Assembly: GCF_026340655.1 (NCBI RefSeq)
Contig: NZ_JAPEOZ010000001.1
Location: forward strand, 1,798,001 to 1,862,000
DNA: 64,000 nt
Direction of reading: 5' to 3'
Source of the DNA: Streptomyces sp. NBC_01275
Lineage (GTDB): Bacteria; Actinomycetota; Actinomycetes; Streptomycetales; Streptomycetaceae
The notes beneath the pieces were generated by a model. It ran no database searches. It was not told the DNA's origin and saw only the letters and a program-made list of their open reading frames with translations. A program made the position numbers and the translations under genes. Of this stretch, positions 25,024 to 33,845 are shown piece after piece. Each line of letters opens with the position of its first letter. The stretch's first letter is position 1.

Positions 25024-26265
25024 TCAGTTGTCCCTCGTCCGGCCCACAGCGGACCCGGGACGCAGGGCCCCGGCGGCCGGCCCCGAAGCCTGGGCGGGCT
25101 TGGCCGGCGACCGTAGCGCCACCCCGGACGACAGCAGCAACAGCACCCCCAGCATCACGAACGGCGCGGCCACGCCCGCCACTCCGGCGACCAGGCCCGC
25201 CGCCGCGGGCGCGGCGACCTGGCCGAGGCGGTTGCCGGTCAGGCGCAGGGCCAGGGCGGTGGAGCGGGCGCCGTCCGGGGCGGCCTGGACGACCGTCGTC
25301 ATGGACAGCGGCTGCCCGACGCCGAGGCAGAAGCCCAGCGCGGCGAGGATCGCGCCCAGCGCCCAGACCGGCGCCGGCAGCGCGATCCCGGCGCACAGCA
25401 GGGCCGCCAGCAGACAGGTCACGGTGAGCAGCGCGGTCCGGCCCAGCAGCCGCAGCAGCGGGGTGAGGACGAGCCGACAGGCTATGGAGGCCGCGGCGCG
25501 GACGCTGAGCAGGACGCCGATCACCGACGGGGCGATGCCCCGGTGTTCGCCGACCACCGGCAGATAGGCGGTGAGGATGTCGGTCGCGGAGAGCACGGAG
25601 AGGCTGATGACGATGCCCGCGGGGACGCCCCGGGCGTGCAGGATGCGGCCGACGGAGACCCGTTCGCCCGGCGCCGGACGGGACGTGGGCGTCGTGTCGC
25701 GGTGCTCGATGCGCCAGAGCGAGGTGAACGCGACCGCGCAGCCCGCGCCCGCCGCCAGCAGGGCGAGCGCGCTGCTGTGCGCCATGTCGTCGCGTCCGAT
25801 CAGCGCGCCGGCCGCGATCGGGCCGATCAGCTGGCCGAGGGAGGCGCCGATGGTGAAGTGGCCGAAGTTGCGGTCCTGTTCGTGCGGGGCGGACTGGCGG
25901 GCGACGAGCGACTGGGCGCCGATGACGAAGCAGAGGTGGCCGAGGCCCATCACCCCGCTCCACAGGGCCATCGTCCACAGGGAGCCGGCGAGTCCGCTGA
26001 GTGCGCAGCCGCCGGAGATCAGGACCACGCCGACCGGGAGGAGGGGGGCGCAGCGGCCGTGGTCCGTACGGCGGCCCAGGGGTACGGCGGCGAAGAGCGG
26101 GAGCAGCGCGTACACGCCCGCGATGACGCCGATCGCCCGCTCGTCCGCGCCCAGCGCGAGGGCCCGGTAGGAGACGGCGGGCCGGGCCATCGACACCGCC
26201 CCCTGCGCGAAGCCGAAGGCGATGACGAGACGGAGCAGCCAGCCGCGGTTCCTGCCGGGCCTCAC
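25024..26265 (-). CDS. MFS transporter
   Basis: A 413-aa inner-membrane protein with about twelve hydrophobic spans. The MFS loop signature after span 2 reads PLGRRTDHGR, and SVGRILHARG lies in the central loop. It resembles drug/metabolite efflux permeases. The GTG at 26265 has GAGGAA 4 nt upstream. It lies about 58 nt after the CitMHS gene on the same strand, so they may be cotranscribed. Substrate unknown. Confidence 0.9.
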   Translation of the reverse strand: MRPGRNRGWLLRLVIAFGFAQGAVSMARPAVSYRALALGADERAIGVIAGVYALLPLFAAVPLGRRTDHGRCAPLLPVGVVLISGGCALSGLAGSLWTMALWSGVMGLGHLCFVIGAQSLVARQSAPHEQDRNFGHFTIGASLGQLIGPIAAGALIGRDDMAHSSALALLAAGAGCAVAFTSLWRIEHRDTTPTSRPAPGERVSVGRILHARGVPAGIVISLSVLSATDILTAYLPVVGEHRGIAPSVIGVLLSVRAAASIACRLVLTPLLRLLGRTALLTVTCLLAALLCAGIALPAPVWALGAILAALGFCLGVGQPLSMTTVVQAAPDGARSTALALRLTGNRLGQVAAPAAAGLVAGVAGVAAPFVMLGVLLLLSSGVALRSPAKPAQASGPAAGALRPGSAVGRTRDN

Positions 26266-26323
26266 AAGTTCCTCCAGTCGTCCGGGCGGCGCCCCTTTTC
26301 CGGGCGCCGCCTCGGGGATCGGT

Positions 26324-27766
26324 TCAGATGATGCCGAACAGGATGCCCGCCCCGAGGATCACCAGGCAGGTGAGGGCGGCCCACTTGACCACGAACCGGG
26401 TGTGGTCGCCGAACTCGACCTTGGCCATGCCGACCAGGACGTACACGGCCGGGACGAGCGGGCTGGACATGTGCAGCGGCTGGCCGACCAGCGAGGCGCG
26501 GGCGATCTCCAGGGAGGACACCCCGTGCGCCTGGCCGGCTTCAGCGAGGACGGGGAGGACACCGAAGTAGAAGCCGTCGTTGGACATGAAGTAGGTGAGC
26601 GGGAGGCTGAGCAGGCCGGTGACGAAGGCCATGTGCGGGCCCATGCCGTCGGGGATGTTGTCCACCAGCCAGCGGGCCATGTGGTCGACCATGCCGGTGC
26701 CCTTGAGGACGCCGGTGAAGACGGCGGCGGCGAAGACCATGCCGGAGACGTTGAGGACGTTGTCGGCGTGGGCCGCGAGGCGGGCCTTCTGGTCGGGGAT
26801 GTGCGGGAAGTTCACGGTGAGCACGAGCGCGGCGCCGAGCAGGAACAGCACCGGGATCGGCAGCCACTCCATGATCATGGCGGTGAGCAGGCCGACCGTG
26901 AGCAGCGCGTTGAACCAGTACAGCTTGGGTCGCAGGGTGGCGCGGTTCGGGTCCAGGCCCTGGAAGGCCTCGTCCTCGTCGTCCGACTCCTCGGGGAGGG
27001 CCGCGCCGGAGCCGGTACCGGAGCCGCCGACGGCCTTCGCGCCTGCGCCCGTGCCCGTACCGGCGCCGGATCCGGACCCGGCGCCGACCAGCACGGTCTC
27101 GGTGACGGTCTCGGTCTCCTTCTCCTCGACCAGCACCTCGTCCAGCGTCAGCACACCCAGCCGCTTGCGCTCGCGGCGGCCGAGGACGTACGAGAGCGCG
27201 ATGACGAAGGCCAGGCCGACGGCGAGCGCCGGGATCATCGGGACGAAGATGTCGCTGGCGTCCAGCTTCAGCGCGGTGGCGGCGCGGGCGGTCGGGCCGC
27301 CCCAGGGCAGCGTGTTCATCACGCCGTTGGCCATCGCGGCGACGCCGGTCATCACGACCAGGCTCATCTTCAGGCGCTTGTACAGCGGGTACATCGCCGA
27401 GACGGTGATCATGAACGTGGTGGAGCCGTCGCCGTCGAGCGAGACGATCGCGGCGAGCAGCGCCGTGCCGACGACGATGCGCAGCGGGTCGGCCTTGCAG
27501 AACTTCAGGATCGCCCGGACGATCGGGTCGAAGAGGCCGACATCGATCATCACACCGAAGTAGACGATCGCGAACATGAGCATCGCCGCGGTCGGGGCGA
27601 GGCTCGTGACGCCGTCGATGACGTAGTCGCCGAGCTCGCCCCCCTTCCCGACGAAGACGCAGAACAGCGCCGGGATCAGCACGAGTGCCGCGATCGGCGA
27701 CATCTTCTTCAGCATGATCAGGACCAGGAAGGTCGCGATCATGGCGAAGCCGAGGATGGTCAACAT
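26324..27766 (-). CDS. CitMHS family citrate-metal/H+ symporter
   Basis: A 480-aa membrane protein of the CitMHS family, which takes up citrate bound to Mg2+, Ca2+ or Fe3+. About twelve spans form two halves, split by a hydrophilic loop at about residues 195-260. The loop is made of GSGSGAGTGTGAGAK repeats and an acidic PEESDDEDEAF stretch. Family text includes SLDGDGSTTFMITVSAMYPLYKRL and FMSNDGFYFGVLPVL. ATG 27766 is followed by the normal first span; the longer frame is unlikely. Metal-citrate specificity cannot be read from sequence. Confidence 0.93.
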   Translation of the reverse strand: MLTILGFAMIATFLVLIMLKKMSPIAALVLIPALFCVFVGKGGELGDYVIDGVTSLAPTAAMLMFAIVYFGVMIDVGLFDPIVRAILKFCKADPLRIVVGTALLAAIVSLDGDGSTTFMITVSAMYPLYKRLKMSLVVMTGVAAMANGVMNTLPWGGPTARAATALKLDASDIFVPMIPALAVGLAFVIALSYVLGRRERKRLGVLTLDEVLVEEKETETVTETVLVGAGSGSGAGTGTGAGAKAVGGSGTGSGAALPEESDDEDEAFQGLDPNRATLRPKLYWFNALLTVGLLTAMIMEWLPIPVLFLLGAALVLTVNFPHIPDQKARLAAHADNVLNVSGMVFAAAVFTGVLKGTGMVDHMARWLVDNIPDGMGPHMAFVTGLLSLPLTYFMSNDGFYFGVLPVLAEAGQAHGVSSLEIARASLVGQPLHMSSPLVPAVYVLVGMAKVEFGDHTRFVVKWAALTCLVILGAGILFGII

Positions 27767-27902
27767 GAGTGGATACCTAACGTTCGCCCTTGAACATCCC
27801 ACCTGGGGGTCGGCGGTGCGTTGACGTTAGGTCTGTTCAAACGGTGTTAACAAGACGTTGACGTGCGAGCAATAAGCGCAAAACTCCAGGTCACGGCTTT
27901 GC
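27767..27902. promoter_or_regulatory. Upstream region of the CitMHS gene with TTGACG repeats
   Basis: A 136-nt gap, less GC-rich than its surroundings, holding CGTTGACGTTAGG and GACGTTGACGTGCG (both with GTTGACGT) about 45 nt apart, with TGTTCAAACGGTGTTAACA between them. This is a likely promoter with a repeated regulator site. Citrate transporters are usually controlled by carbon source or a two-component system, but no such regulator is adjacent. Confidence 0.4.
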
Positions 27903-30155
27903 TCAGCTCATCGGCACGCTCGGTGGCGCCATCGGCGCGATCTGTACGGGCACGCCGTTGAGGACCGCGTTGCCCGACAGCGGGTCGAGGAGGCTGCCGT
28001 CGAGGAGCTGGTTGACGTTGACGCCGGGGTCGGCGGCGGCGTGGCTGAGCCGGGTGCCGGGCCGGTCGTGGCCCCAGCCGTGCGGCAGGCTCACCACGCC
28101 CCGGCGCACGCCGTCGGTGACCTCGGCGGGCGCGGTCACCGCTCCCCCGGCGCCCTTGACGCGCACCGGCTCCCCGTCGCGCACGCCGAGCCGTTCGGCG
28201 TCCTCGGGGTGGATGTGCAGGGTGCAGCGGTTGGTGCCGCCGGTGAGGGCGGGGACGTTGTGCATCCAGCTGTTGTTGGACCGCAGATGGCGTCGCCCGA
28301 TGAGGACGAGTCCGGCGGGCCGCTCCCGCAGCGCCTGACGGAGCCGGGGCAGGTCGCCGGCGATCGGCGCGGGCAGCAGCTCGATGCGCCCGCTGGGCGT
28401 CTTCAGCGGCTGCGGCAGGCGCGGGCGCAGCGGCCCGAGGTCGATGCCGTGCGGGTGGTCGAGCAGCCGGTCGAGGCTCAGCCCGTCGGGCCGGGCGCCG
28501 AAGCCGTCGCCGTAGGGGCCCAGGCGCAGCATCAGGTCCAGGCGGCGCTCGGGGCCGCTCTCGCCGGTGAGGAGGGCGGCCAGCTGCTGCGGGTCGCGGC
28601 CGTGGACCGGCGAGTGGGGGTCCTTGACGGCCTTGCCGAGGGTCTGTCCTACGACGAGGTCGTCCACGGCGGAGGGGTCGGCGCCGTGCATGCCGGTCGC
28701 GGCGAGGGTCAGCCGGGCGAGGATCTCGGTCTCGGCCATCCTGCCGGGTTCGAGGGGGACGGCCGGGCGGGTGTAGCGGACCTGGTTGCGGACGGCGAGG
28801 GTGTTGAAGGCGAAGTCGTGGTGCGGGCTCTGCGAGGGCGGGGGCGGGGGCAGCACGACGTCGGCGTGGCGGGCGGTCTCGTTGAGGTAGGGGTCGACGC
28901 TGACCATGAAGTCGAGGGAGTCGAGCGCCTTGTCGAGCCGGTCGCCGTCCGGGGCGGACAGGACGGGGTTGGCGGCCACCGCGATGAGCGCCCGGATCGG
29001 CTCGCCCTCCTCGGTGGCGGTGTCGATCTCCTCGGCGAGCGCGGACAGCGGCAGCTCGCCCTTGGCCTCGGGGTGCCGGCCGACCCGTGAGTGCCAGCGC
29101 CCGAGCTGGAAGCCGTGGCCGGGGCCGGCCGGGCGGGGCGTCCTGTCGGTGGCGGCCTGCGGGAAGAGCGCGCCGCCGGGCCGGTCCAGGTTGCCGGTGA
29201 GGATGTTGAGGACGTCGACGAGCCAGCTGGCGAGCGTGCCGTGCGGGACGGTGCAGCTGCCGATGCGGGCGTAGACGGCAGCGGTGTCGGCGGCGGCCAG
29301 TTCGCGGGCGAGGACGCGAATGGTGTCGGCGTCGACGTCACAGGCGGGGGCGACGGCTTCGGGGGTGAAGTCCCGTACGGCGTCGGCGAGTTCGTCGAGG
29401 CCCTGGACGTGCGGGGTCAACTCGCCCAGGTCGACGAGGTGTTCCTCGAACAGGACGTGGGTCATCGCCGCGAGGAGCAGGGCGTCCGTGCCGGGGAGGA
29501 TCGCGATGTGCCGGTCGGCGAGCTTGGCGGTGCGGGTGCGGCGCGGGTCGATGACGGTGAGGGTGCCGCCGCGGGCCTTGAGGGCCTTGAGCCGGCCGGG
29601 GAAGTCGGGTGCGGTGCACAGACTCCCGTTGGACTCCAGGGGGTTGGCGCCGATGAGCAGGAGATGGTCGGTGCGGTCGAGGTCCGGGACGGGGATCGCG
29701 TTGGCGTCGCCGAAGAGCAGTCCGCTGGAGACGTGCTTGGGCATCTGGTCGACCGTGGAGGCGGTGAAGAGGCTGTGGGTGCGCAGGCCCGCGAGCAGCA
29801 CCGGCGGGTAGAGGGCGCCGGCCATGGTGTGCACGTTGGGGTTGCCGAGGACGACGCCGACGGCGTGCGGTCCGTACCGTTCGACGACGGGTCGCAGGCC
29901 CGCGGCGACGGCGTCGAAGGCCTCCTCCCAGGTGGCCTCGCGCAGTTCGCCGTCGCGGCGCACGAGGGGGGCCCGCAGTCGGTCGGGGTCGCCGTCGACG
30001 GCCCCGAAGGAGGCGCCCTTGGGGCAGATGAACCCCTTGCTGAACACGTCCTCCCGGTCGCCTCGGGCGCCGGTGACCTTCGTCCCCTCGACGGTGAGCG
30101 TCAGCCCGCAGGTGGCCTCGCACAGGGGGCAGATTCGCAGGGCGGTGCGGGACAC
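27903..30155 (-). CDS. Molybdopterin oxidoreductase, single-subunit
   Basis: A 750-aa DMSO-reductase-superfamily enzyme. It has an N-terminal [4Fe-4S] site with Cys9, Cys12, Cys16 and Cys44 (CPLCEATC and ICPKG), the bis-MGD domains, and the C-terminal molydopterin dinucleotide-binding domain (HPEDAERLGVRDGEPVRV). No Tat signal is seen, so it is probably cytoplasmic. No iron-sulfur or membrane subunit gene is adjacent, as in assimilatory or formate-dehydrogenase-like single proteins. Start is a GTG preceded by AGGAG. The 16-bp palindrome at 30215-30230 and the TetR gene just upstream suggest repression. Substrate unknown. Confidence 0.9.
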   Translation of the reverse strand: MSRTALRICPLCEATCGLTLTVEGTKVTGARGDREDVFSKGFICPKGASFGAVDGDPDRLRAPLVRRDGELREATWEEAFDAVAAGLRPVVERYGPHAVGVVLGNPNVHTMAGALYPPVLLAGLRTHSLFTASTVDQMPKHVSSGLLFGDANAIPVPDLDRTDHLLLIGANPLESNGSLCTAPDFPGRLKALKARGGTLTVIDPRRTRTAKLADRHIAILPGTDALLLAAMTHVLFEEHLVDLGELTPHVQGLDELADAVRDFTPEAVAPACDVDADTIRVLARELAAADTAAVYARIGSCTVPHGTLASWLVDVLNILTGNLDRPGGALFPQAATDRTPRPAGPGHGFQLGRWHSRVGRHPEAKGELPLSALAEEIDTATEEGEPIRALIAVAANPVLSAPDGDRLDKALDSLDFMVSVDPYLNETARHADVVLPPPPPSQSPHHDFAFNTLAVRNQVRYTRPAVPLEPGRMAETEILARLTLAATGMHGADPSAVDDLVVGQTLGKAVKDPHSPVHGRDPQQLAALLTGESGPERRLDLMLRLGPYGDGFGARPDGLSLDRLLDHPHGIDLGPLRPRLPQPLKTPSGRIELLPAPIAGDLPRLRQALRERPAGLVLIGRRHLRSNNSWMHNVPALTGGTNRCTLHIHPEDAERLGVRDGEPVRVKGAGGAVTAPAEVTDGVRRGVVSLPHGWGHDRPGTRLSHAAADPGVNVNQLLDGSLLDPLSGNAVLNGVPVQIAPMAPPSVPMS

Positions 30156-30214
30156 GGGTCCTCCTGGGGGCAGCGGCGCCTCCTGGCGGGCGGCGGCGCC
30201 TCTTCTCCTCCGAG

Positions 30215-30230
30215 CATACCGACCGGTATG
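30215..30230. promoter_or_regulatory. TetR operator before the molybdopterin oxidoreductase
   Basis: CATACCGACCGGTATG: perfect 7-bp arms around a 2-bp centre, 60 nt upstream of the oxidoreductase start, in the gap after the stop of tetR (30246). It is the cleanest of three related sites in the window (others at 3636 and 18651). Confidence 0.75.
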
Positions 30231-30245
30231 AAGGGTGGGGAGGGT

Positions 30246-30890
30246 TTACCGGAGGTCGGTCGAGGAGCCGGCTCGGTCCAGCACGCGCGCCAGATACGCC
30301 CGCAGCAGCTCCCGGGTCTCCCCGATCACCTTCGCGTCCCCCTCCGGGTCCACCCGGAAGGCCAGCTGGACGAGGGTGTCGGCGGTCTCGACGGCGATCA
30401 GGAAGGTGCGGCGCAGGTCGTCGTCGGGGACGCGGCCGAGAAAGGCGGAGAGGAGGTCGGTGAGGCGATCGGCGACGCGGTGGTTGGGTTCGGCCTGCCG
30501 GGTGCCGACCGGGATCTGGTTGCCGAAGTCGACGAGGGAGAAGCCCGGCGCGGTGCGCTTCATGGCCAGGTACTCGTCGAGCACGGCGTCCATGGCGGCC
30601 CGCCAGTCTCCGGCCTCGGCCCCCGTCAGCCGCTCGGCGACCCGCTCCGACCAGAGCTCCAGGTTGCGCTGGGCGAGCGCGTCGGCCATCTGGCGCTTGT
30701 TGCCGAAGAAGCGGTACACGGAGCCGATGGGCACGCCGGCGCGCTGGGCGACGGCCCGGGTGCTCAGGGCGTCGTAGCCGACCTCGTCCAGCAGGTCGGC
30801 ACAGGCGTCGAGGATTCTGGTCAGCCGTTCGGCACTGCGCCGCTGGACCGGCGCACGGCGGAGCGATGTCGCTTGGGGCACGGTCTTCAT
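30246..30890 (-). CDS. TetR family transcriptional regulator
   Basis: A 214-aa TetR regulator. The helix-turn-helix LSTRAVAQRAGVPIGSVYRFFGNKRQM lies at about residues 42-70 after a basic leader, and the C-terminal domain is of the TetR_C_17 kind. It is directly upstream of the molybdopterin oxidoreductase gene on the same strand, with a perfect palindrome in the 90-nt gap. It is therefore likely to repress that gene. Confidence 0.9.
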   Translation of the reverse strand: MKTVPQATSLRRAPVQRRSAERLTRILDACADLLDEVGYDALSTRAVAQRAGVPIGSVYRFFGNKRQMADALAQRNLELWSERVAERLTGAEAGDWRAAMDAVLDEYLAMKRTAPGFSLVDFGNQIPVGTRQAEPNHRVADRLTDLLSAFLGRVPDDDLRRTFLIAVETADTLVQLAFRVDPEGDAKVIGETRELLRAYLARVLDRAGSSTDLR

Positions 30891-30969
30891 GATGCCTTTC
30901 CGCCGCGGTCAGGGGTACCTCGCCCCCGCATACGGAAAAGGGTGCAGGGTGCACTCAAGGCAGGCCGCG

Positions 30970-31485
30970 TCAAGAGGAGCTCTCCGACGCCGTGATGTCG
31001 GCCGTGCTCTCGACCGGCTTGCCGTCGACCGCCCACACCGTGCCGTCGTCCGCGTACAGGCGGGCGGTGACGTGGTGGGTGCCGTGCGGGAGGTAGCCGG
31101 CCGGGATGCGGTAGGACGGGGTGCGCAGATCGGCGACGGGCTGCTCGTCGACGTAGAGCCGGGCGATGCCGCGGCCGGGCACCGCCTTCGGCTTCGTCCC
31201 CGAAGGCGAGAAGCGGAAGCGGCTCACCTTCAGCCGGACGTCCCAGCTGCCGTCGGCGTCCGGCTGCACCTCGACGCCGACCTCGGGCGCCCCCTTCTTC
31301 TGCACCTCGCGGTAGTGCCGCCCGTCGCCGTCCGTGTCCTGCAGGACCTTGCCCACGGGCGAGGGCGACACCACGCTCGCGCCGCCCCCGGGCTCGTGCG
31401 CGGCGCCGGAGGAGCAGCCCGCGGATCCGGTCGCCAGCAGGACACAGACCGCGAGCGCGGCGAGGGGTGCGCGCGTCCACGACAT
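30970..31485 (-). CDS. Lipoprotein, hypothetical
   Basis: A 171-aa protein with a lipoprotein signal: [17 protein letters not shown], lipobox S-A-G-C with Cys24. The mature part is beta-rich and charged, with paired segments on pathways of the type [16 protein letters not shown] and [19 protein letters not shown], resembling a small extracellular binding domain. I do not recognise the family. ATG 31485 gives a normal signal; the long upstream extension is a shadow of hmgA. It is divergent from hmgA across 184 nt. Confidence 0.82.
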   Translation of the reverse strand: MSWTRAPLAALAVCVLLATGSAGCSSGAAHEPGGGASVVSPSPVGKVLQDTDGDGRHYREVQKKGAPEVGVEVQPDADGSWDVRLKVSRFRFSPSGTKPKAVPGRGIARLYVDEQPVADLRTPSYRIPAGYLPHGTHHVTARLYADDGTVWAVDGKPVESTADITASESSS

Positions 31486-31612
31486 GCCCGGGAGCGTAGA
31501 ACACCGGTCCGACACGCGGATCCCCCTGGAGGCTGGTTCCGGCCGTCGGACGATCGTCCTGAGTGAGGAGACCGTCGAGCGGACCGTCGGCCTCTTGCGC
31601 CGGAGAAAACGC

Positions 31613-31636
31613 AATCCTACGGTGATGCATAGGAAT
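31613..31636. promoter_or_regulatory. Inverted repeat upstream of hmgA
   Basis: AATCCTA (31613-31619) and TAGGAAT (31630-31636) form an imperfect inverted repeat with a 10-bp spacer, 34 nt before the hmgA ATG in the otherwise featureless 184-nt gap. It is placed to be an operator over the promoter. The regulator is unknown; the GntR gene downstream is one candidate. Confidence 0.4.
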
Positions 31637-31669
31637 GAACGGCACAGGAATCGCGCGCAAGGAGCACAC

Positions 31670-33007
31670 ATGAACAGCGGGGACGGCCGGGACGCACGCA
31701 AGGTCGCCGAGGAGCTGTCGTACCTCACCGGGTTCGGCAACGAACACGCCTCCGAGGCGGTCGCGGGCGCCCTCCCCGAAGGCCGGAACGCGCCCCAGCG
31801 CGCCCCCCTCGGCCTGTACGCGGAACAGCTCAGCGGTACGGCGTTCACCGAGCCGCGCGCCCACAACCGCCGCTCGTGGCTGTACCGGATCCGCCCGTCG
31901 GCCGCGCACCCCGCGTTCACCCGCGTCGACGACGGGCGCCTGCGCACCGGCCCCTTCGCCGAGAGCGTCCCCGACCCCAACCGGCTGCGCTGGAACCCGC
32001 TGCCCGAGCCGCCGCCCGGGACCGACTTCCTCGCGGGCCTGTGGACCGTCGGCGGCAACGGCGACGCGACCCAGCGCACCGGCATGGCCGTGCACCTGTA
32101 CCACGCCGACTCCTCCATGGACCGCGTCTTCAGCGACGCCGACGGCGAGCTGCTGATCGTCCCCGAGCGGGGCGGGCTGCTGCTGCGCACCGAGTTCGGG
32201 CCGCTGCACGCCGAGCCGGGACATGTGGCGCTGATCCCGCGCGGGGTCCGCTTCCGCGTGGAACTCCTCGACGCGACCGCCCGCGGCTACGTCTGCGAGA
32301 ACTACGGCGCCCCCTTCCGCCTCCCCGACCTCGGCCCGATCGGCGCCAACGGGCTCGCGGCCGCCCGCGACTTCCGCGCGCCCCTCGCCGCGTACGAGGA
32401 CGTCGAGGGCCCGGTGGAGGTGGTCAACAAGTTCTGCGGCCACCTCTGGAGCGCGACCTACGACCACTCCCCGCTCGACGTCGTCGCCTGGCACGGCAAC
32501 CTCGTGCCGTACGTCTACGACCTGCGCCGCTTCAACGTCATCGGGACGATCTCCTACGACCATCCCGACCCGTCGATCTTCACGGTGCTGACGTCCCCGT
32601 CCGACACCCCCGGGCTGGCCGGCGTCGACTTCGTGGTGTTCGCGCCCCGCTGGCTGGTGGGCGAGGACACCTTCCGGCCGCCGTACTTCCACCGGAACGT
32701 GATGACCGAGTACATGGGGCTCGTCGAGGGCGCGTACGACGCCAAGACCGCCGGGAAGGGGGGCTTCGTGCCGGGGGGCGGGTCGCTGCACAACATGATG
32801 TCGGCGCACGGTCCGGACCGGGAGACCTTCGACCGGGCGAGCGCCGCCGAGCTGCGGCCGCAGAAGATCGACGACGGGCTCGCGTTCATGTTCGAGACCC
32901 GCTGGCCGATCACCCTCACCCCGCAGGCGGCCGGAGCGGACCTTCTGCAGCCGCGCTACGACGACGTGTGGTCGGGCCTGGAGCGGCACTTCCGCCCCTC
33001 GCGCTGA
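31670..33007 (+). CDS. hmgA: Homogentisate 1,2-dioxygenase
   Basis: A 445-aa Fe(II) dioxygenase that opens the ring of homogentisate to maleylacetoacetate in tyrosine and phenylalanine breakdown. It opens with the family text [13 protein letters not shown]. The iron-ligand region [14 protein letters not shown] and the later [15 protein letters not shown] are present in the expected C-terminal half. AAGGAG lies 6 nt before ATG 31670. Full family length. The other pathway enzymes (4-hydroxyphenylpyruvate dioxygenase, fumarylacetoacetase) are not in the window. Confidence 0.97.
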   Translation: MNSGDGRDARKVAEELSYLTGFGNEHASEAVAGALPEGRNAPQRAPLGLYAEQLSGTAFTEPRAHNRRSWLYRIRPSAAHPAFTRVDDGRLRTGPFAESVPDPNRLRWNPLPEPPPGTDFLAGLWTVGGNGDATQRTGMAVHLYHADSSMDRVFSDADGELLIVPERGGLLLRTEFGPLHAEPGHVALIPRGVRFRVELLDATARGYVCENYGAPFRLPDLGPIGANGLAAARDFRAPLAAYEDVEGPVEVVNKFCGHLWSATYDHSPLDVVAWHGNLVPYVYDLRRFNVIGTISYDHPDPSIFTVLTSPSDTPGLAGVDFVVFAPRWLVGEDTFRPPYFHRNVMTEYMGLVEGAYDAKTAGKGGFVPGGGSLHNMMSAHGPDRETFDRASAAELRPQKIDDGLAFMFETRWPITLTPQAAGADLLQPRYDDVWSGLERHFRPSR

Positions 33008-33071
33008 AAATCGTCCCCAGCGCCGAAGGCCGTCCCTTGCACTGAAGATCCCCTACCGGTACGGATGACCC

Positions 33072-33821
33072 GTGACCTCCTTCGCCCCGGACTCCATCGT
33101 CCTCAACCGCAAGCTGCCGCTGTGGTACCAGGTGTCGCAGTCGCTGCGCGCCTCGATACTGGGCCGCTCGCCCCGGGACGCGCTGCGGCTGCCCACCGAG
33201 GAGCAGTTGGCGGGGCACTACGGGGTGAGCGTGCTGACCATGCGGCAGGCGCTGAAGGAGCTGGAGGACGAGGGGCTGATCAGCCGGCACCGGCGGCGCG
33301 GCACCTTCATCGAGCCCGGGGCGCTGCGGGGGGCGCCGGTGCGGTTGCTGGGCTCGGTCGACGCGATCGTGGCCCAGCAGTCCGGCATGACGACCGAGCT
33401 CCTCTCCCACGGCCGCGCCGCCGTCCCCGCCGAACTCGCCGAGCACTTCCCGGATCTGGCCGAGGCGGCGACGTACCACCGGCTGCGCGCCGACGACACG
33501 ACGGGCGAGCCGACCAACCACGCCCGCAACTACGTCCGCCCCGAACTCGCCGACCGGATCGACCCGCAGGACCTGGTGCGCTGGCCGATGACCAAGGTGC
33601 TGCGGGACGTCGTCGGCGCGGACATCAGCCGGATCACGGACACGGTCGAGGCCCGCCTCGCCGACCCGGAGACCGCCCGGCTCCTTCAGGTCCCGCTGCT
33701 GAGCCCGATCCTCCACTACACGGGCGTGACCTACGACGGGGACGGCCGGGTCCTGGACGCGGCCGTCATCCACTACCGCGGCGACCGCTTCTCCTTCACC
33801 GTCACCCTCGACGCCACCTGA
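33072..33821 (+). CDS. GntR family regulator with UTRA domain
   Basis: A 249-aa HutC-type GntR regulator. The winged helix lies at about residues 12-80 (LPTEEQLAGHYGVSVLTMRQALKELEDEGLI), and the C-terminal UTRA ligand domain at about 95-245. The GTG at 33072 lies 65 nt after hmgA on the same strand. The position suggests a role in tyrosine/homogentisate catabolism, but UTRA regulators sense many small molecules, so this is inference. Confidence 0.92.
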   Translation: MTSFAPDSIVLNRKLPLWYQVSQSLRASILGRSPRDALRLPTEEQLAGHYGVSVLTMRQALKELEDEGLISRHRRRGTFIEPGALRGAPVRLLGSVDAIVAQQSGMTTELLSHGRAAVPAELAEHFPDLAEAATYHRLRADDTTGEPTNHARNYVRPELADRIDPQDLVRWPMTKVLRDVVGADISRITDTVEARLADPETARLLQVPLLSPILHYTGVTYDGDGRVLDAAVIHYRGDRFSFTVTLDAT

Positions 33822-33845
33822 CCCGCCCCGAGCGCCCGTCGTACG

